A stretch of DNA of 64,000 nt, taken from positions 62,001-126,000 of the forward strand of contig NZ_WMIB01000002.1 of assembly GCF_009711125.1 (NCBI RefSeq). Direction: 5' to 3'. Positions within the stretch are counted from its first letter, which is position 1, and every line of letters begins with the position of its first letter. The translations under genes were made by a program, and so were the position numbers. The notes beneath the pieces were generated by a model that searched no databases, was not told the DNA's origin, and was given only the letters and a program-made list of their open reading frames with translations. Shown one piece after another: positions 28,927-45,645 of this stretch. The stretch comes from Metabacillus mangrovi (lineage in GTDB: Bacteria > Bacillota > Bacilli > Bacillales > Bacillaceae).

Positions 28927-29149
28927 CGGTGCAAGCACAGGGCACCTAGCAGCCAAAGCAAACAAGAGTAAGCGCACCAGCCAAAGCAACCAACACACCC
29001 AGCCACCGCACCAACTGGCACCAACTTTAGTTTCCCGGCTGCTTCTCCCCATTTTCTCCTCATCCATCTGTGGAAAAAACTGAACAGGGTGAAGCCAGGA
29101 GCTTCGGACAAACTACTTTTACAAACCTTACAGCAGGAGTTGATCCGCA
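28927..29149. other. Non-coding stretch of skewed A/C composition before ylyA
   Basis: This stretch after the palindrome is poor in G and T on the plus strand over about 120 bases. It contains the 11-base direct repeat AGCCAAAGCAA at 28951-28961 and 28979-28989, plus further CACCAACT and GCACC repeats. A minus-strand reading frame (29150 to 28914) is open but cysteine- and tryptophan-rich without a good start, so I do not call it a gene. The last 30 bases are the ordinary leader of the next gene. Confidence 0.45.
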
Positions 29150-29512
29150 TTGGCCACTGATTTTTTTGAGATCCGAAAAGAGCTTGAATTAATGCGGGAG
29201 GAGCTTAGGGAACGATTGTTCAGTCATTCCTTTTATGACAGCAGCTCGGGCGGGACGATGGAAACCCTTCTCGTGCATGTGAAGGAGGAGCTGCATGATG
29301 TGGAGCATGCCCTGAACAAGATGAACAGCGGGATGTACGGGATCTGCGAGGAGACGGGCCAGGCACTGCCGCTCGAGAGCTTGAAGTACTTGCCGACGGC
29401 CCGCTGTCTTCATGATTTCTCTTTCAAAGATCAGTATGAAAGAAAGGCGCTTCCTTTTGCTGCTGCGGAAAATCATCATTACAGCGGATACGATTACGAG
29501 GAAATATACTGA
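29150..29512 (+). CDS. ylyA: DksA/TraR-type protein, YlyA-like
   Basis: A 120-residue member of the Bacillus DksA/TraR C4 group (YteA/YocK/YlyA), which may act on RNA polymerase; YlyA in B. subtilis is reported to influence sigma-G dependent genes. An N-terminal coiled coil (about 5-65) is followed by the position of the zinc finger. Only two of the four usual cysteines remain (GICEETG and ARCLHD), so the finger appears degenerate. The TTG start has CAGGAG upstream. The placement between ileS and lspA matches ylyA. Confidence 0.8.
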   Translation: MATDFFEIRKELELMREELRERLFSHSFYDSSSGGTMETLLVHVKEELHDVEHALNKMNSGMYGICEETGQALPLESLKYLPTARCLHDFSFKDQYERKALPFAAAENHHYSGYDYEEIY

Positions 29513-29537
29513 AACCGTTCCGTCAGGACGGTTTTTT
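29512..29537 (+). terminator. Rho-independent terminator after ylyA
   Basis: AAACCGT (29512-29518) pairs with ACGGTTT (29528-29534), inner CC with GG, followed by further T residues. The left arm begins on the last base of the stop codon. Confidence 0.8.
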
Positions 29538-29612
29538 CTGCTATTCCTTACTCTTTTCTTTTTTTTATGATAAAATTCATTGTATCTAAATTGAATGGCT
29601 GGAGGAACATGT

Positions 29613-30092
29613 GTGCGTGCAGTAAGTTACATAATTGCAATAGCGGTGATTATTCTGGACCAGCTGACAAAATGGCTGGTCGTTCAAAATTTGGAAATCG
29701 GCGAACAGATTCCGGTGATCGAAGGGTTCTTTTATATCACATCTCACCGTAATGAAGGGGCTGCCTGGGGAATTCTGCAAGGACAAATGTGGTTTTTCTA
29801 TATTGTCACAGTGATTGTGATGGCAGCGCTCATCTACTATATTCAGAAGTTTGTTACGAAAGCAGGCCTCCTCGGGACTGCTCTCGGACTGATGCTTGGC
29901 GGGGCGATCGGCAACTTTATTGACCGTGTGCTTCATCAGAAGGTCGTCGATTTTGTTCAGACCATTATCTTTTCATACAATTTTCCGATCTTTAACATCG
30001 CAGACTCCGCGTTATGCATAGGGGTTGCGCTGCTGTTTATCCAAATGCTGCTTGACGGCAAAAATGAGAAAAAAGAGGGGCAAACCTTGTAA
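29613..30092 (+). CDS. lspA: Lipoprotein signal peptidase II
   Basis: Integral membrane aspartic protease that removes signal peptides from diacylglyceryl-modified prolipoproteins. I place the start at the GTG at 29613 (159 residues, [21 protein letters not shown]), because TGGAGGA at 29600-29606 is well spaced for it; the in-frame ATG at 29595 precedes this site. Four hydrophobic segments are visible. The catalytic aspartates are in NFIDR and FNIADS, the family signatures. Its stop overlaps the next start (TAATG). Confidence 0.95.
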   Translation: MRAVSYIIAIAVIILDQLTKWLVVQNLEIGEQIPVIEGFFYITSHRNEGAAWGILQGQMWFFYIVTVIVMAALIYYIQKFVTKAGLLGTALGLMLGGAIGNFIDRVLHQKVVDFVQTIIFSYNFPIFNIADSALCIGVALLFIQMLLDGKNEKKEGQTL

Positions 30093-31000
30093 TGGACATC
30101 AAAGAATTTACGATTCAAATAGAACAGGCCGGGGACAGGCTTGACAAAACATTGAGCACATTAAATGAAGACTGGTCCCGTACCCATATTCAGTCTCTCA
30201 TCAAAAGCGGACTCGTTCTTGTTAACGGCCAGCCTATTAAAACGAATTATAAGGGTGCCGATGGGGATCTGGTCACGGTTGAAATTCCGGAACCGGAAGA
30301 ACTGGATATCAAAGCGGAAGAAATGAACCTTGAAGTTCTCTACGAGGACAGTGACGTTCTTGTCGTGAACAAGCCAAAAGGGATGGTTGTCCATCCTGCT
30401 CCAGGTCATTTGACAGGAACGCTCGTTAACGGCCTGATGGCACACTGCAAAGACCTGTCAGGCATAAATGGAGTCATGAGACCGGGAATCGTCCACAGGA
30501 TCGATAAAGACACATCCGGGCTGCTGATGGTTGCTAAAAATGATCTTGCTCATGAATCACTTGTCTCACAGCTCGTGGAGAAGTCCGTCACACGCCGGTA
30601 CCGTGCTCTCGTACACGGAAACATTCCCCACGACCAGGGAACGGTGAATGCACCGATCGGCAGGGACAAACAGGACCGGCAGAGCATGACTGTAACACGG
30701 GAAAACAGCAGAGATGCAGTCACGCACTTTACTGTACTTGACCGCTTTAAGGATTTTACCCTTGTTGAATGCCAGCTGGAAACGGGCAGAACGCATCAGA
30801 TCCGGGTGCATATGAAATACATCGGCTTCCCGCTCGCCGGGGATCCAAAATACGGACCGAGAAAAACGCTCAACATTGGCGGCCAGGCTCTTCATGCCGG
30901 CATATTGGGTTTTGATCATCCCCGCACTGGAGAATATCTTGAGTTTGAAGCACCGCTTCCCGAGTATTTCAGCAGTCTGCTTACTGTTCTTGAAAAATAG
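30092..31000 (+). CDS. rluD: Pseudouridine synthase, RluD family (YlyB)
   Basis: Ribosomal large-subunit pseudouridine synthase. The 302 residues have an N-terminal S4 RNA-binding domain (about 13-75, RLDKTLSTLNEDWSRTHIQSLIKSG) and a catalytic domain with the invariant aspartate in HRIDKDTSGLL (near 135-145), then ETGRTHQIRVHM and AGDPKYG motifs. It is translationally coupled to lspA, as in B. subtilis. The exact target uridines cannot be read from sequence; RluD is the closest named type. Transcription of pyrR begins right after it. Confidence 0.92.
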   Translation: MDIKEFTIQIEQAGDRLDKTLSTLNEDWSRTHIQSLIKSGLVLVNGQPIKTNYKGADGDLVTVEIPEPEELDIKAEEMNLEVLYEDSDVLVVNKPKGMVVHPAPGHLTGTLVNGLMAHCKDLSGINGVMRPGIVHRIDKDTSGLLMVAKNDLAHESLVSQLVEKSVTRRYRALVHGNIPHDQGTVNAPIGRDKQDRQSMTVTRENSRDAVTHFTVLDRFKDFTLVECQLETGRTHQIRVHMKYIGFPLAGDPKYGPRKTLNIGGQALHAGILGFDHPRTGEYLEFEAPLPEYFSSLLTVLEK

Positions 31001-31003
31001 GGA

Positions 31004-31032
31004 TTGACAGATAAAGCGGTGTTTGCCATAAT
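31004..31032 (+). promoter_or_regulatory. Sigma-A promoter of the pyr operon
   Basis: Perfect -35 TTGACA (31004-31009) and -10 CATAAT (31027-31032), 17 bases apart, three bases after the pseudouridine synthase stop codon. Confidence 0.85.
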
Positions 31033-31049
31033 ATCTGTAGTTGAATAGA

Positions 31050-31150
31050 ACCTTTAAATTCAGTCCTGCGAGGCTGGGAAGGATACGGCTTATTTGATCA
31101 TGGAATCACTATGCCCTCTTATCCCTGCAGGATAAGAGGGCTTTATTTTT
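31050..31150 (+). ncRNA. PyrR-dependent attenuator 1, pyrR leader
   Basis: The PyrR RNA-binding consensus ARUCCNGNGAGGYU is matched exactly at 31062-31075 (AGTCCTGCGAGGCT). A strong terminator, 12-bp stem (31113-31124 with 31130-31141) and 5-base loop followed by TTTATTTTT, lies downstream. UMP-bound PyrR stabilises the anti-antiterminator and lets this terminator form, shutting off the operon when pyrimidines are plentiful. Confidence 0.93.
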
Positions 31151-31157
31151 GGCTTAA

Positions 31158-31721
<564 letters not shown>

Positions 31722-31735
31722 AGCGTTCTTTTTAA

Positions 31736-31839
31736 AGCTGTCCCGAGAGACGGCAAAGAGAACAGAATACAGCGTCCTTACCAACAGGCTGCCTGTATTT
31801 CTGCGCACCTCTTTGCTTCCCGGCAAAGAGGTCTTTTTT
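31736..31839 (+). ncRNA. PyrR-dependent attenuator 2, pyrR-pyrP gap
   Basis: A second PyrR binding loop, GTCCCGAGAGAC, is at about 31740-31751, in a TTTAAAGCTG context like that of leader 1. Its terminator has a 10-bp stem, ACCTCTTTGC (31807-31816) with GCAAAGAGGT (31823-31832), then CTTTTTT. Confidence 0.9.
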
Positions 31840-31860
31840 ATATAAGGAGGAGTTAGAACG

Positions 31861-35515
<3,655 letters not shown>

Positions 35516-35519
<4 letters not shown>

Positions 35520-36616
35520 AAAGAATGCTCATATTGGAAGACGGAACCGTATTTACCGGGACAGGTTTTGGAAGTGAAAGAGAATCCATAGGAGAGATTG
35601 TGTTTAACACCGGCATGACGGGTTATCAGGAAATACTCTCTGATCCTTCCTATTGCGGCCAAATCGTCACGATGACCTACCCGCTTATCGGAAATTATGG
35701 TATCAACCGGGACGATTTTGAGAGCATCACCCCTTTTGCGGGAGGACTGATTGTTAAAGAACATGCTGCATACCCTTCAAATTGGAGGAGCGAATATTCC
35801 CTGGATGAGTATTTAAAAATGAAAAACATTCCGGGACTCGCAGGCATTGATACAAGAAAGCTGACGAGAATCATCCGCAGCCATGGTTCGCTGAAAGGCG
35901 CTCTATGTGCAGGTGACACCGATCCTAAAGAAATGGCCGAAAAATTGCGTGCCGTCAGGCTTCCTGTAAACCAGGTCGAGCGGGTTTCCGCACGGACTCC
36001 CTACGCAAGCCCGGGAAGAGGGAAGAGAGTGGTCCTGGCTGACTTCGGCATGAAGCACGGCATTCTAAGGGAACTGAACAAGAGGCATTGTGATGTGGTC
36101 GTGGTCCCGTATCATACTTCCGCAGAAGAAATTCTTCAGCTGAACCCTGACGGTATCATGCTGTCAAACGGGCCCGGGGATCCAAAGGATGTGCCGGAGG
36201 CGATAGAGATGATCAAAGGGGTGCTTGGAAAGGTGCCGCTGTTCGGGATCTGTCTGGGGCACCAGCTGTTTGCTCTCGCATGCGGCGCGGACACGGAAAA
36301 AATGAAGTTCGGACACAGGGGATCGAACCATCCGGTCAAAGATGTAAAGACGGGCAAAGTGGCCATCACGTCTCAAAACCACGGCTATACCGTCAAGGAA
36401 GACAGCCTGGATGGAACGGATCTGATTGTCACTCATCTTGCGTTAAACGATCATACAATCGAAGGCTTGGAGCATAAAGAGCTGTCTGCTTTCACTGTAC
36501 AGTATCATCCGGAAGCATCACCAGGACCGGAGGACGCGAACGGGTTATTCGACCAATTCATGGAGCGTATTGAATCAGCTGGAAAGGCGGGGGAACAGTT
36601 ATGCCAAAGCGTTTAG
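35516..36616 (+). CDS. pyrAA: Carbamoyl phosphate synthase, small subunit
   Basis: Glutamine amidotransferase subunit that supplies ammonia to the large subunit. The 366 residues have an N-terminal CPS domain ([20 protein letters not shown]) and a class I amidotransferase domain with nucleophile Cys in [14 protein letters not shown] and the His/Glu pair in [10 protein letters not shown]. It starts inside the pyrC stop and overlaps pyrAB by 16 bases. Placement in the PyrR-regulated operon suggests it is the pyrimidine-specific isozyme. Confidence 0.96.
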
Positions 36617-39600
36617 ACATCAAAAGAATTCTTGTGATCGGGTCTGGACCGATTGTGATCGGACAGGCAGCGGAGTTTGACTATGCAGGCACCCAGGCGT
36701 GCATTGCCCTGAAAGAAGAAGGATATGAAGTGATCCTTGTCAATTCAAATCCGGCTACAATTATGACGGATACGGAAATTGCAGATAAAGTTTATATTGA
36801 ACCGCTGACAGCTGAATTTGTCAGCAGTATTATCCGCAAAGAGCGGCCGGACGCACTCGTGCCGACACTTGGAGGACAGACGGGCCTTAACCTGGCAGTC
36901 GAGCTTGCAGATTCCGGGGTTCTTACTGAATGCGGAGTCGAAATTCTTGGAACAAGTCTTGAAGCCATTCAGAAAGCGGAGGACCGGGACTTGTTCAGGA
37001 AGCTTATGAATGAACTGAATGAGCCGGTTCCTGACAGTGAGATTGTCCATACGGTCAGCGAAGCATTTGTGTTCGCAGAGAAAATCGGCTATCCGATTAT
37101 CGTAAGACCTGCCTTTACGCTCGGAGGAACAGGCGGCGGCATCTGCAGCAATGAAGAGGAACTCGCTGAAACAGTCGCGTTCGGATTAAAATCCAGTCCG
37201 GTCACTCAGTGCCTGCTTGAAAAAAGCATTGCCGGTTTCAAGGAAATCGAATATGAAGTGATGAGAGACAGCGGAGATCATGCGATCGTGGTCTGTAATA
37301 TGGAGAATTTCGATCCAGTCGGGATCCATACAGGGGACAGCATCGTGGTGGCACCTTCCCAGACTCTGAGCGACAGGGAATACCAGCTGCTGCGAAATGT
37401 TTCACTGAAAATTATCCGTGCCCTCGGGATCGAAGGCGGCTGCAATGTCCAGCTGGCACTGGATCCTGACAGCTTTCAATATTACATCATAGAAGTGAAT
37501 CCGCGCGTCAGCCGGTCATCTGCCCTCGCTTCAAAGGCGACCGGCTACCCGATCGCCAAGCTGGCAGCAAAGATTGCGATTGGCCTGACTCTCGATGAGA
37601 TGATGAATCCGGTAACAGGCAAAACCTATGCATGCTTTGAACCGGCCCTTGACTATATCGTAACGAAAATTCCGCGCTGGCCGTTTGATAAATTCGAATC
37701 GGCAAACCGCTGGCTCGGCACCCAGATGAAGGCCACCGGAGAAGTGATGGCCATCGGCCGGTCCTTTGAGGAATCCCTTCTGAAGGCAGTCCGGTCCCTT
37801 GAAGCGGAGGTGTGCCATCTGCAGCTGAAAAATGCAGCCCGGCATGATGACCGGCATATCGAAAAAAGAATCCGCAAAGCAGGAGATGAGCGCCTCTTTT
37901 ACCTGGCTGAAGCATTAAGGAGAGGCACCACAACGGACACCCTGCATGAATGGAGCAGCATCGATCTCTTTTTCCTGAATAAACTTGCAGGAATCATTGC
38001 GCTGGAGAAAAAAACAGCAGAGAACCCATTTGATCTGAACGTGCTTCAGGAAGTGAAACGGAACGGTTTTTCTGATCAGGCGGTCGCTGACCTCTGGAAT
38101 ACGGCTGAGCGGGAAGTATATGAGTTCCGGAAGCAGTCGCGGCTCATGCCGGTTTACAAAATGGTGGACACGTGCGCGGCAGAATTCGAGTCAGCCACCC
38201 CCTATTTTTATGGAACATATGAAGAAGAAAACGAATCAGTGGTCACGCCCCGGAAGAGTGTGCTTGTTCTCGGTTCCGGACCGATCCGCATCGGCCAGGG
38301 GGTAGAATTCGATTACGCTACCGTTCATTCTGTATGGGCGATAAAAGAAGCAGGGTATGAGGCGGTCATCATCAACAACAATCCTGAGACCGTATCAACG
38401 GACTTCAGCATTTCTGACAAGCTCTACTTTGAGCCTTTGACAGCGGAAGACGTCATGCATGTGATTGAACTGGAAAAGCCTGAAGGGGTCGTTGTTCAGT
38501 TCGGAGGCCAGACGGCCATCAATCTAGCGGATGAACTGTCTGCGAGAGGGGTCAAAATTCTGGGTACTTCCCTTGAGGATCTGGACCGGGCAGAAAACCG
38601 GGACAAATTTGAAAAGACTCTTCAGGAGCTTGGCATTCCCCAGCCGCTTGGGAGAACCGCCTTTTCTGCAAAAGAGGCAGCACTGATCGCCGGGGACATC
38701 GGCTATCCGGTTCTTGTCAGACCGTCCTATGTACTGGGCGGCCGAGCGATGGAAATCGTATACAGGGAAGAAGAACTGCTGCACTATATGGAGAATGCGG
38801 TAAAAGTGAACCCGGCTCATCCGGTGCTGATCGATAAATACCTGACAGGCAAAGAGATTGAAGTCGATGCGATCTGTGACGGAGAGACAGTCGTGATTCC
38901 GGGCATTATGGAGCATATTGAAAGAGCGGGAGTCCACTCCGGTGACTCGATCGCTGTCTACCCTCCGCAAACCCTTACAGAGGACTGTAAACAGAAAATT
39001 ACAGAATACACGATTGCTCTTGCAAAAGGGTTGAATATCTCCGGGCTGCTCAATATCCAATTCGTCATTTCCGATCAGCGCGTGTATGTTCTGGAGGTTA
39101 ACCCGAGATCAAGCAGAACGGTTCCATTCCTGAGCAAAATTACCGGAATTCCAATGGCGAACCTGGCAGCAAAAGCAGTACTCGGCAAAAAGCTTGCTGA
39201 CATGGGATACAAAACAGGTCTTGCCGAAGAAAAAGCGGGAGTCTATGTAAAAGTGCCTGTCTTCTCATTTGCAAAGCTCAGGATGGTTGATATCACGCTC
39301 GGTCCTGAAATGAAATCGACAGGAGAAGTAATGGGGAAAGATGCGACGCTTGAAAAAGCGCTCTATAAAGGACTTGTCGCTTCCGGTATCCAGATTCATA
39401 AATACGGATCTGTTCTGCTCACTGTGGCTGATAAAGATAAGACGGAAGGCACAGAAATCGCGCGCCGCTTCAGCAGGATCGGCTATCAGATCCTTGCGAC
39501 AAGCGGAACAGCCGACTATTTGAGAGAAGCAGGAATCCCGGCAAAAGTTGTAAACAAAATCAGCGAACAGCCGAACCTTCTGGATGTAATCCGGAGCGGT

Positions 39601-39806
39601 GAAGCGCAGTTTGTCATCAATACTTTGACAAGGGGCAAACAGCCTGAAAGGGACGGGTTTAAAATCCGCCGTGAATCTGTGGAGAACGGGGTTCCCTGTC
39701 TGACTTCTCTGGATACCGCAAAAGCGATCTTGAGAGTTCTTGAGTCGATGAGCTTCTCAACGGAAGCGATGCAGGAGCTGAATCCTGGGAGGGAGGCCGT
39801 GCTGTT

Positions 39807-39810
<4 letters not shown>
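36601..39810 (+). CDS. pyrAB: Carbamoyl phosphate synthase, large subunit
   Basis: The 1069-residue ATP-grasp enzyme that makes carbamoyl phosphate from bicarbonate, ammonia and two ATP. Two homologous halves are visible: the first starts at [21 protein letters not shown] (about 12-32) and the second at [21 protein letters not shown] (about 554-574). Each half has an ATP-grasp domain; an MGS-like allosteric domain fills the C-terminal part after about 930. A close isozyme for arginine exists in some Bacilli, but the pyr context fixes the role. Confidence 0.97.
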
Positions 39811-42196
<2,386 letters not shown>

Positions 42197-42200
<4 letters not shown>

Positions 42201-42829
42201 AAAACGCTATTGCCGCTTCACTGCTAGAGATTGAAGCCGTCTCACTGAAGCCGAATGATCCTTTTACGTGGTCGAGCGGGATGCTGTCTCCTATATATTG
42301 TGATAACCGTTTGACCCTGTCCTACCCGGTTGTGCGAAAAATGATCGCTGAAGGTCTGGCCGCTCTTGTGCGCCGGGATTTTCCGGACGCGACCCTTATT
42401 GCCGGTACGGCTACAGCCGGCATCGCCCATGCTGCACTCGTAAGCGATATTCTGGGACTCCCGATGTGCTACGTCCGAAGCAGTGCGAAAGGCCACGGCA
42501 AAGGGAATGTAATCGAAGGGAAAGCAGGTCCCGGGGACAGGGCAGTCGTCATTGAAGATTTGATTTCAACAGGAGGAAGCTCGATCCATACTGCACATTC
42601 ACTTCAGCAGGCAGGCGCGGAAGTGCTCGGAGCAGCGGCTATTTTTACATACGGATTTAAAGCCGCCGAAGAAAACTTTAGAAAAGCAGGGCTCCCTTAC
42701 TGCACATTAACCGATTATTCGACACTGATCATGATCGCAGAAGAAGAAAACAGGATCAGCAGAGAGGATTTAAAAAAGCTCGACAAATGGAGGCAGGATC
42801 CGGCATCTGGTGAATGGCGGGAAGTTTAA
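42197..42829 (+). CDS. pyrE: Orotate phosphoribosyltransferase
   Basis: Converts orotate and PRPP to OMP. The ATG at 42197 gives 210 residues ([17 protein letters not shown]), matching the family; the frame is open far upstream through pyrF, but that part is only an overlap. Motifs: [16 protein letters not shown] (about 20-35), the flexible loop region [11 protein letters not shown] and the PRPP loop [13 protein letters not shown] (about 115-127). It is the last pyr gene. No clear terminator follows before the metE promoter. Confidence 0.97.
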
Positions 42830-42853
42830 TCTGTCTGAATGATGGGATTAGTC

Positions 42854-42883
42854 TTGCAATTGAGAAAGAGAGTATGCTATAAA
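42854..42883 (+). promoter_or_regulatory. Promoter of the metE riboswitch transcript
   Basis: TTGCAA (42854-42859) and TATAAA (42878-42883) are 18 bases apart; TG at 42875-42876 adds an extended -10. Transcription would begin about 25 bases before the cobalamin aptamer. Confidence 0.6.
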
Positions 42884-42914
42884 AGATACTATCCGTTACA
42901 TAATCCATAGGAAC

Positions 42915-43225
42915 AACAGGTACCGCATTTTTTTGCGGTTTAATAGGGAATCCGGTTGTAATCCGGAGCTGTCCCCGCAACTGTACGTGCTGACGATCAA
43001 GCAAAAAGGCCACTGTCCACCGGATGGGAAGGCGCTTGAGAGGTTTTAAGGCACAAGCCAGGAGACCTGCCTGTTTTCCTTCAAGTTTTCGGTCTTCGGG
43101 GGGTGAGATTCCAGAAAACGATCATGAAACCACATGCTTTTTTGTGCTGCTTTTCATCGATCGTTTCAGGCTGTCCGAAGCCATTCCTGCTAGTGCGGGA
43201 ATGGCGCCGGGCAGCCTTTTTCAGT
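42915..43225 (+). ncRNA. Cobalamin (B12) riboswitch controlling metE
   Basis: The aptamer is closed by AACAGG (42915-42920) with CCTGTT (43070-43075). It contains the conserved parts AATAGGGAATCCGGT, CCCCGCAACTGTA, GCCACTG, GGGAAGGCGC and the B12 box AAGCCAGGAGACCTGCC (43055-43071). Downstream, a hairpin (about 43117-43166, AAACGATCATGAAA with its near complement) is followed by an intrinsic terminator: AGGCTGTCC with GGGCAGCCT and inner GCCATTCC with GGAATGGC (43168-43216), then TTTTT. Vitamin B12 is expected to turn metE off, as MetE is only needed when the B12-dependent MetH cannot work. Confidence 0.93.
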
Positions 43226-43307
43226 TTTACAGAAGCGGGGGCGGGATTGTAAATGGTAACGGATGCTTATCCCGTCTATGAAAAAAGATGAAAAGGAGAT
43301 CGGCACA

Positions 43308-45527
43308 ATGGCGATATATAGCAGCAATCAAGGCTACCCAAGAATGGGGCAGGACAGAGAATGGAAACGGACGCTAGAGCAGTTCTGGAAAAAGGAAATG
43401 AGTGAGGAAGAGTTTTCTGCACGGATGAAAAAGCTGAAATCCATACATGTAAAAAAACAGGCGGATGCCGGCATCCACATTGTCCCGGCCGGTGATTTTA
43501 CCTATTATGACCAGATGCTTGATACCGCATTTATGTTTAATCTGATTCCGGAAAGACATAAATCGGATCATCCGCTTTCACTCGGCAGCTACTTTTCCAT
43601 GGCCAGGGGATCGGATGATGCGCATGCCTGCGCGATGAAAAAATGGTTTGATACGAACTATCATTACGTTGTTCCGGAATGGGAAGAAGACTATGAACCG
43701 CGCCTGAACTTTAATAAGCCTCTCGAGGACTACCTTGAGGCGAAGGAGGCAGCAGAATGCAAACCGGTGATCATCGGCCCGTATACGTTTATCATTCTGA
43801 GCAAAGGCTGCCATTCGCTAAAGGAGGCAGCAGACAAGCTCCTTCCTTTGTATATCCAGTGTTTCCGCGAACTGAAAGAGCACGGAGCCGAACTGGTTCA
43901 GGTGGATGAACCGGCTTTTGTGTACGAGGGTCTGGAAGAAGATCTGCACGTGATCTTTTCCATTTATGAAGCCTTCGCTGAGGCTGTACCGGATCTCAAG
44001 CTTCTCATCCAAACCTACTTTGAAGCACCGGAAGCTTATGAAAAACTTACAGCGCTTCCGGTCAGCGGCTGGGGACTGGATTTTACAAAGGGGAATACGA
44101 TAGAACTTCTGAAAACCCATGGCTTCCCAAAAGATAAAATCCTGGCAGCCGGTATTGTAGACGGAAGAAACATTTGGCGGACGAATGGAGCCGCGGCACT
44201 GGATCTGCTGTACTTTTTAATCCATGAAGTTCAGCCTGCTGATCTGCACATCCAGCCCTCCTGCAGTTTGATCCATGTACCTGAAACGGCTGAGGGAGAA
44301 GATGGACTGCCGGAAGGGCTGCTTGAAAATCTCGCTTTTGCTCAGGAAAAACTGGAGGAGGTTGTCACTCTTGTAAACGCAGAGAATGCTGACGCCAGAG
44401 AAAAAATTCTTCAATGGAGTACAAGCAGCCAGCCTGAGGCCGGTCCAAGCAGCAAATCGCTGAGGCGGGCACAGTCTTTTTCTGAAAGAACACGTCTTCA
44501 ACAGCGTGTGTTCCGTCTGCCTGAGCTTCCATTAACGACAATCGGCAGCCTTCCTCAAACAAAGGAAGTCAGGAGAAACCGGAAGTCCTTTAAAGATGGC
44601 ACCATCACAAAAGATCAGTATGAACGGTTCATTCAGGAAGAAACGAAAAGATGGATTAACATACAGGAAGAGCTGGGCATGGATGTCCTGGTTCACGGTG
44701 AATTTGAACGGAACGACATGGTGGAATATTTCGGGGAGAATCTGGACGGATTTGCATTTACCAGAAAAGGCTGGGTCCAATCCTATGGTTCAAGAGGCGT
44801 CAAGCCGCCGGTTATCTATGATGATGTCCAATGGCGCGGGCCGATCACCCGTGATTTAACCTTATATGCCCAATCCCTTACGGAGAAACCGGTAAAAGGA
44901 ATGCTGACAGGTCCGGTTACTATTTTAAACTGGTCTTTTGCAAGGGAAGACCGTTTCAGTGAATCCATCGCCTGGTCGATCGCGCAGGCCCTCAGAAAAG
45001 AGGTGCACGCTCTGGAAGAAGCAGGCATCAGGATGATCCAGATAGACGAGCCGGCATTCAGAGAAGGTCTGCCGCTTAAAGCAAGCAAACAGGAATCCTA
45101 TTCCCGCTGGGCTGTGAATGCCTTTCGGGCGTCCCATTATGATGTAAAAGCAGAAACGCAAATTCATACGCATATGTGCTACAGTGAATTTTCGGAAATG
45201 CTGCCGGTGATCTCCGAAATGGATGCAGATGTCCTTTCTATAGAAGCTTCAAAAGGTGGAGGCGAGCTGATCCGTACATTTAAAGATTTTCAATATGATA
45301 AGAGTATCGGTCTTGGGGTATACGATATCCACAGCCCCCGCATTCCGTCTGTGAAAGAAATGGAAGCCGTGATCAGGCACTGCCTGGAGGTACTCCCGGC
45401 GGAACGGTTCTGGATCAATCCGGATTGCGGACTAAAGACAAGGTCTGAAGCCGAGGCTGTGAAGTCTATGGAAAACATGGCAAAAGCAGCCCGGATCGTA
45501 AGAGAGAGCCTGAAGCAGACCGTTTAA
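43308..45527 (+). CDS. metE: Cobalamin-independent methionine synthase
   Basis: Transfers a methyl group from 5-methyltetrahydropteroyl-tri-L-glutamate to homocysteine. The ATG at 43308 (739 residues, MAIYSSNQGYPRMG) has AAAAGGAGATC upstream; an earlier in-frame start at 43263 has no such site. Two homologous barrels are visible; the C-terminal one has the zinc ligands in HTHMCYSEF and NPDCGLKTR, and both substrate regions. It sits between pyrE and the sulfur operon, where I remember no metE in B. subtilis, and has its own promoter, riboswitch and terminator, so it is a self-contained unit. Confidence 0.96.
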   Translation: MAIYSSNQGYPRMGQDREWKRTLEQFWKKEMSEEEFSARMKKLKSIHVKKQADAGIHIVPAGDFTYYDQMLDTAFMFNLIPERHKSDHPLSLGSYFSMARGSDDAHACAMKKWFDTNYHYVVPEWEEDYEPRLNFNKPLEDYLEAKEAAECKPVIIGPYTFIILSKGCHSLKEAADKLLPLYIQCFRELKEHGAELVQVDEPAFVYEGLEEDLHVIFSIYEAFAEAVPDLKLLIQTYFEAPEAYEKLTALPVSGWGLDFTKGNTIELLKTHGFPKDKILAAGIVDGRNIWRTNGAAALDLLYFLIHEVQPADLHIQPSCSLIHVPETAEGEDGLPEGLLENLAFAQEKLEEVVTLVNAENADAREKILQWSTSSQPEAGPSSKSLRRAQSFSERTRLQQRVFRLPELPLTTIGSLPQTKEVRRNRKSFKDGTITKDQYERFIQEETKRWINIQEELGMDVLVHGEFERNDMVEYFGENLDGFAFTRKGWVQSYGSRGVKPPVIYDDVQWRGPITRDLTLYAQSLTEKPVKGMLTGPVTILNWSFAREDRFSESIAWSIAQALRKEVHALEEAGIRMIQIDEPAFREGLPLKASKQESYSRWAVNAFRASHYDVKAETQIHTHMCYSEFSEMLPVISEMDADVLSIEASKGGGELIRTFKDFQYDKSIGLGVYDIHSPRIPSVKEMEAVIRHCLEVLPAERFWINPDCGLKTRSEAEAVKSMENMAKAARIVRESLKQTV

Positions 45528-45546
45528 AGAGTATCCTGCTGCAAGG

Positions 45547-45581
45547 AAGGGAACGCATGCTTTTACGTGCGTTCCCTTTTC
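45547..45581 (+). terminator. Rho-independent terminator after metE
   Basis: AAGGGAACGCA (45547-45557) pairs with TGCGTTCCCTT (45568-45578) around a 10-base loop and continues into TT. It lies 19 bases after the metE stop. Confidence 0.85.
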
Positions 45582-45645
45582 TCTGTCTTGCACTGGATCA
45601 GAGAAGTTCCATGCAAAACCACTGCTGAAGACATTTTGCCGCACC

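Noticed and set aside
28914-29150. Minus-strand open frame with a hydrophobic, Cys/Trp-rich product in the ileS-ylyA gap
   Set aside because: No ribosome binding site, strange residue composition caused by the skewed repeat stretch, and it overlaps the palindromic element; treated as non-coding.
37508-37933. Minus-strand open frame inside pyrAB
   Set aside because: pyrAB is intact and conserved across this stretch; the opposite frame is a codon-bias shadow.
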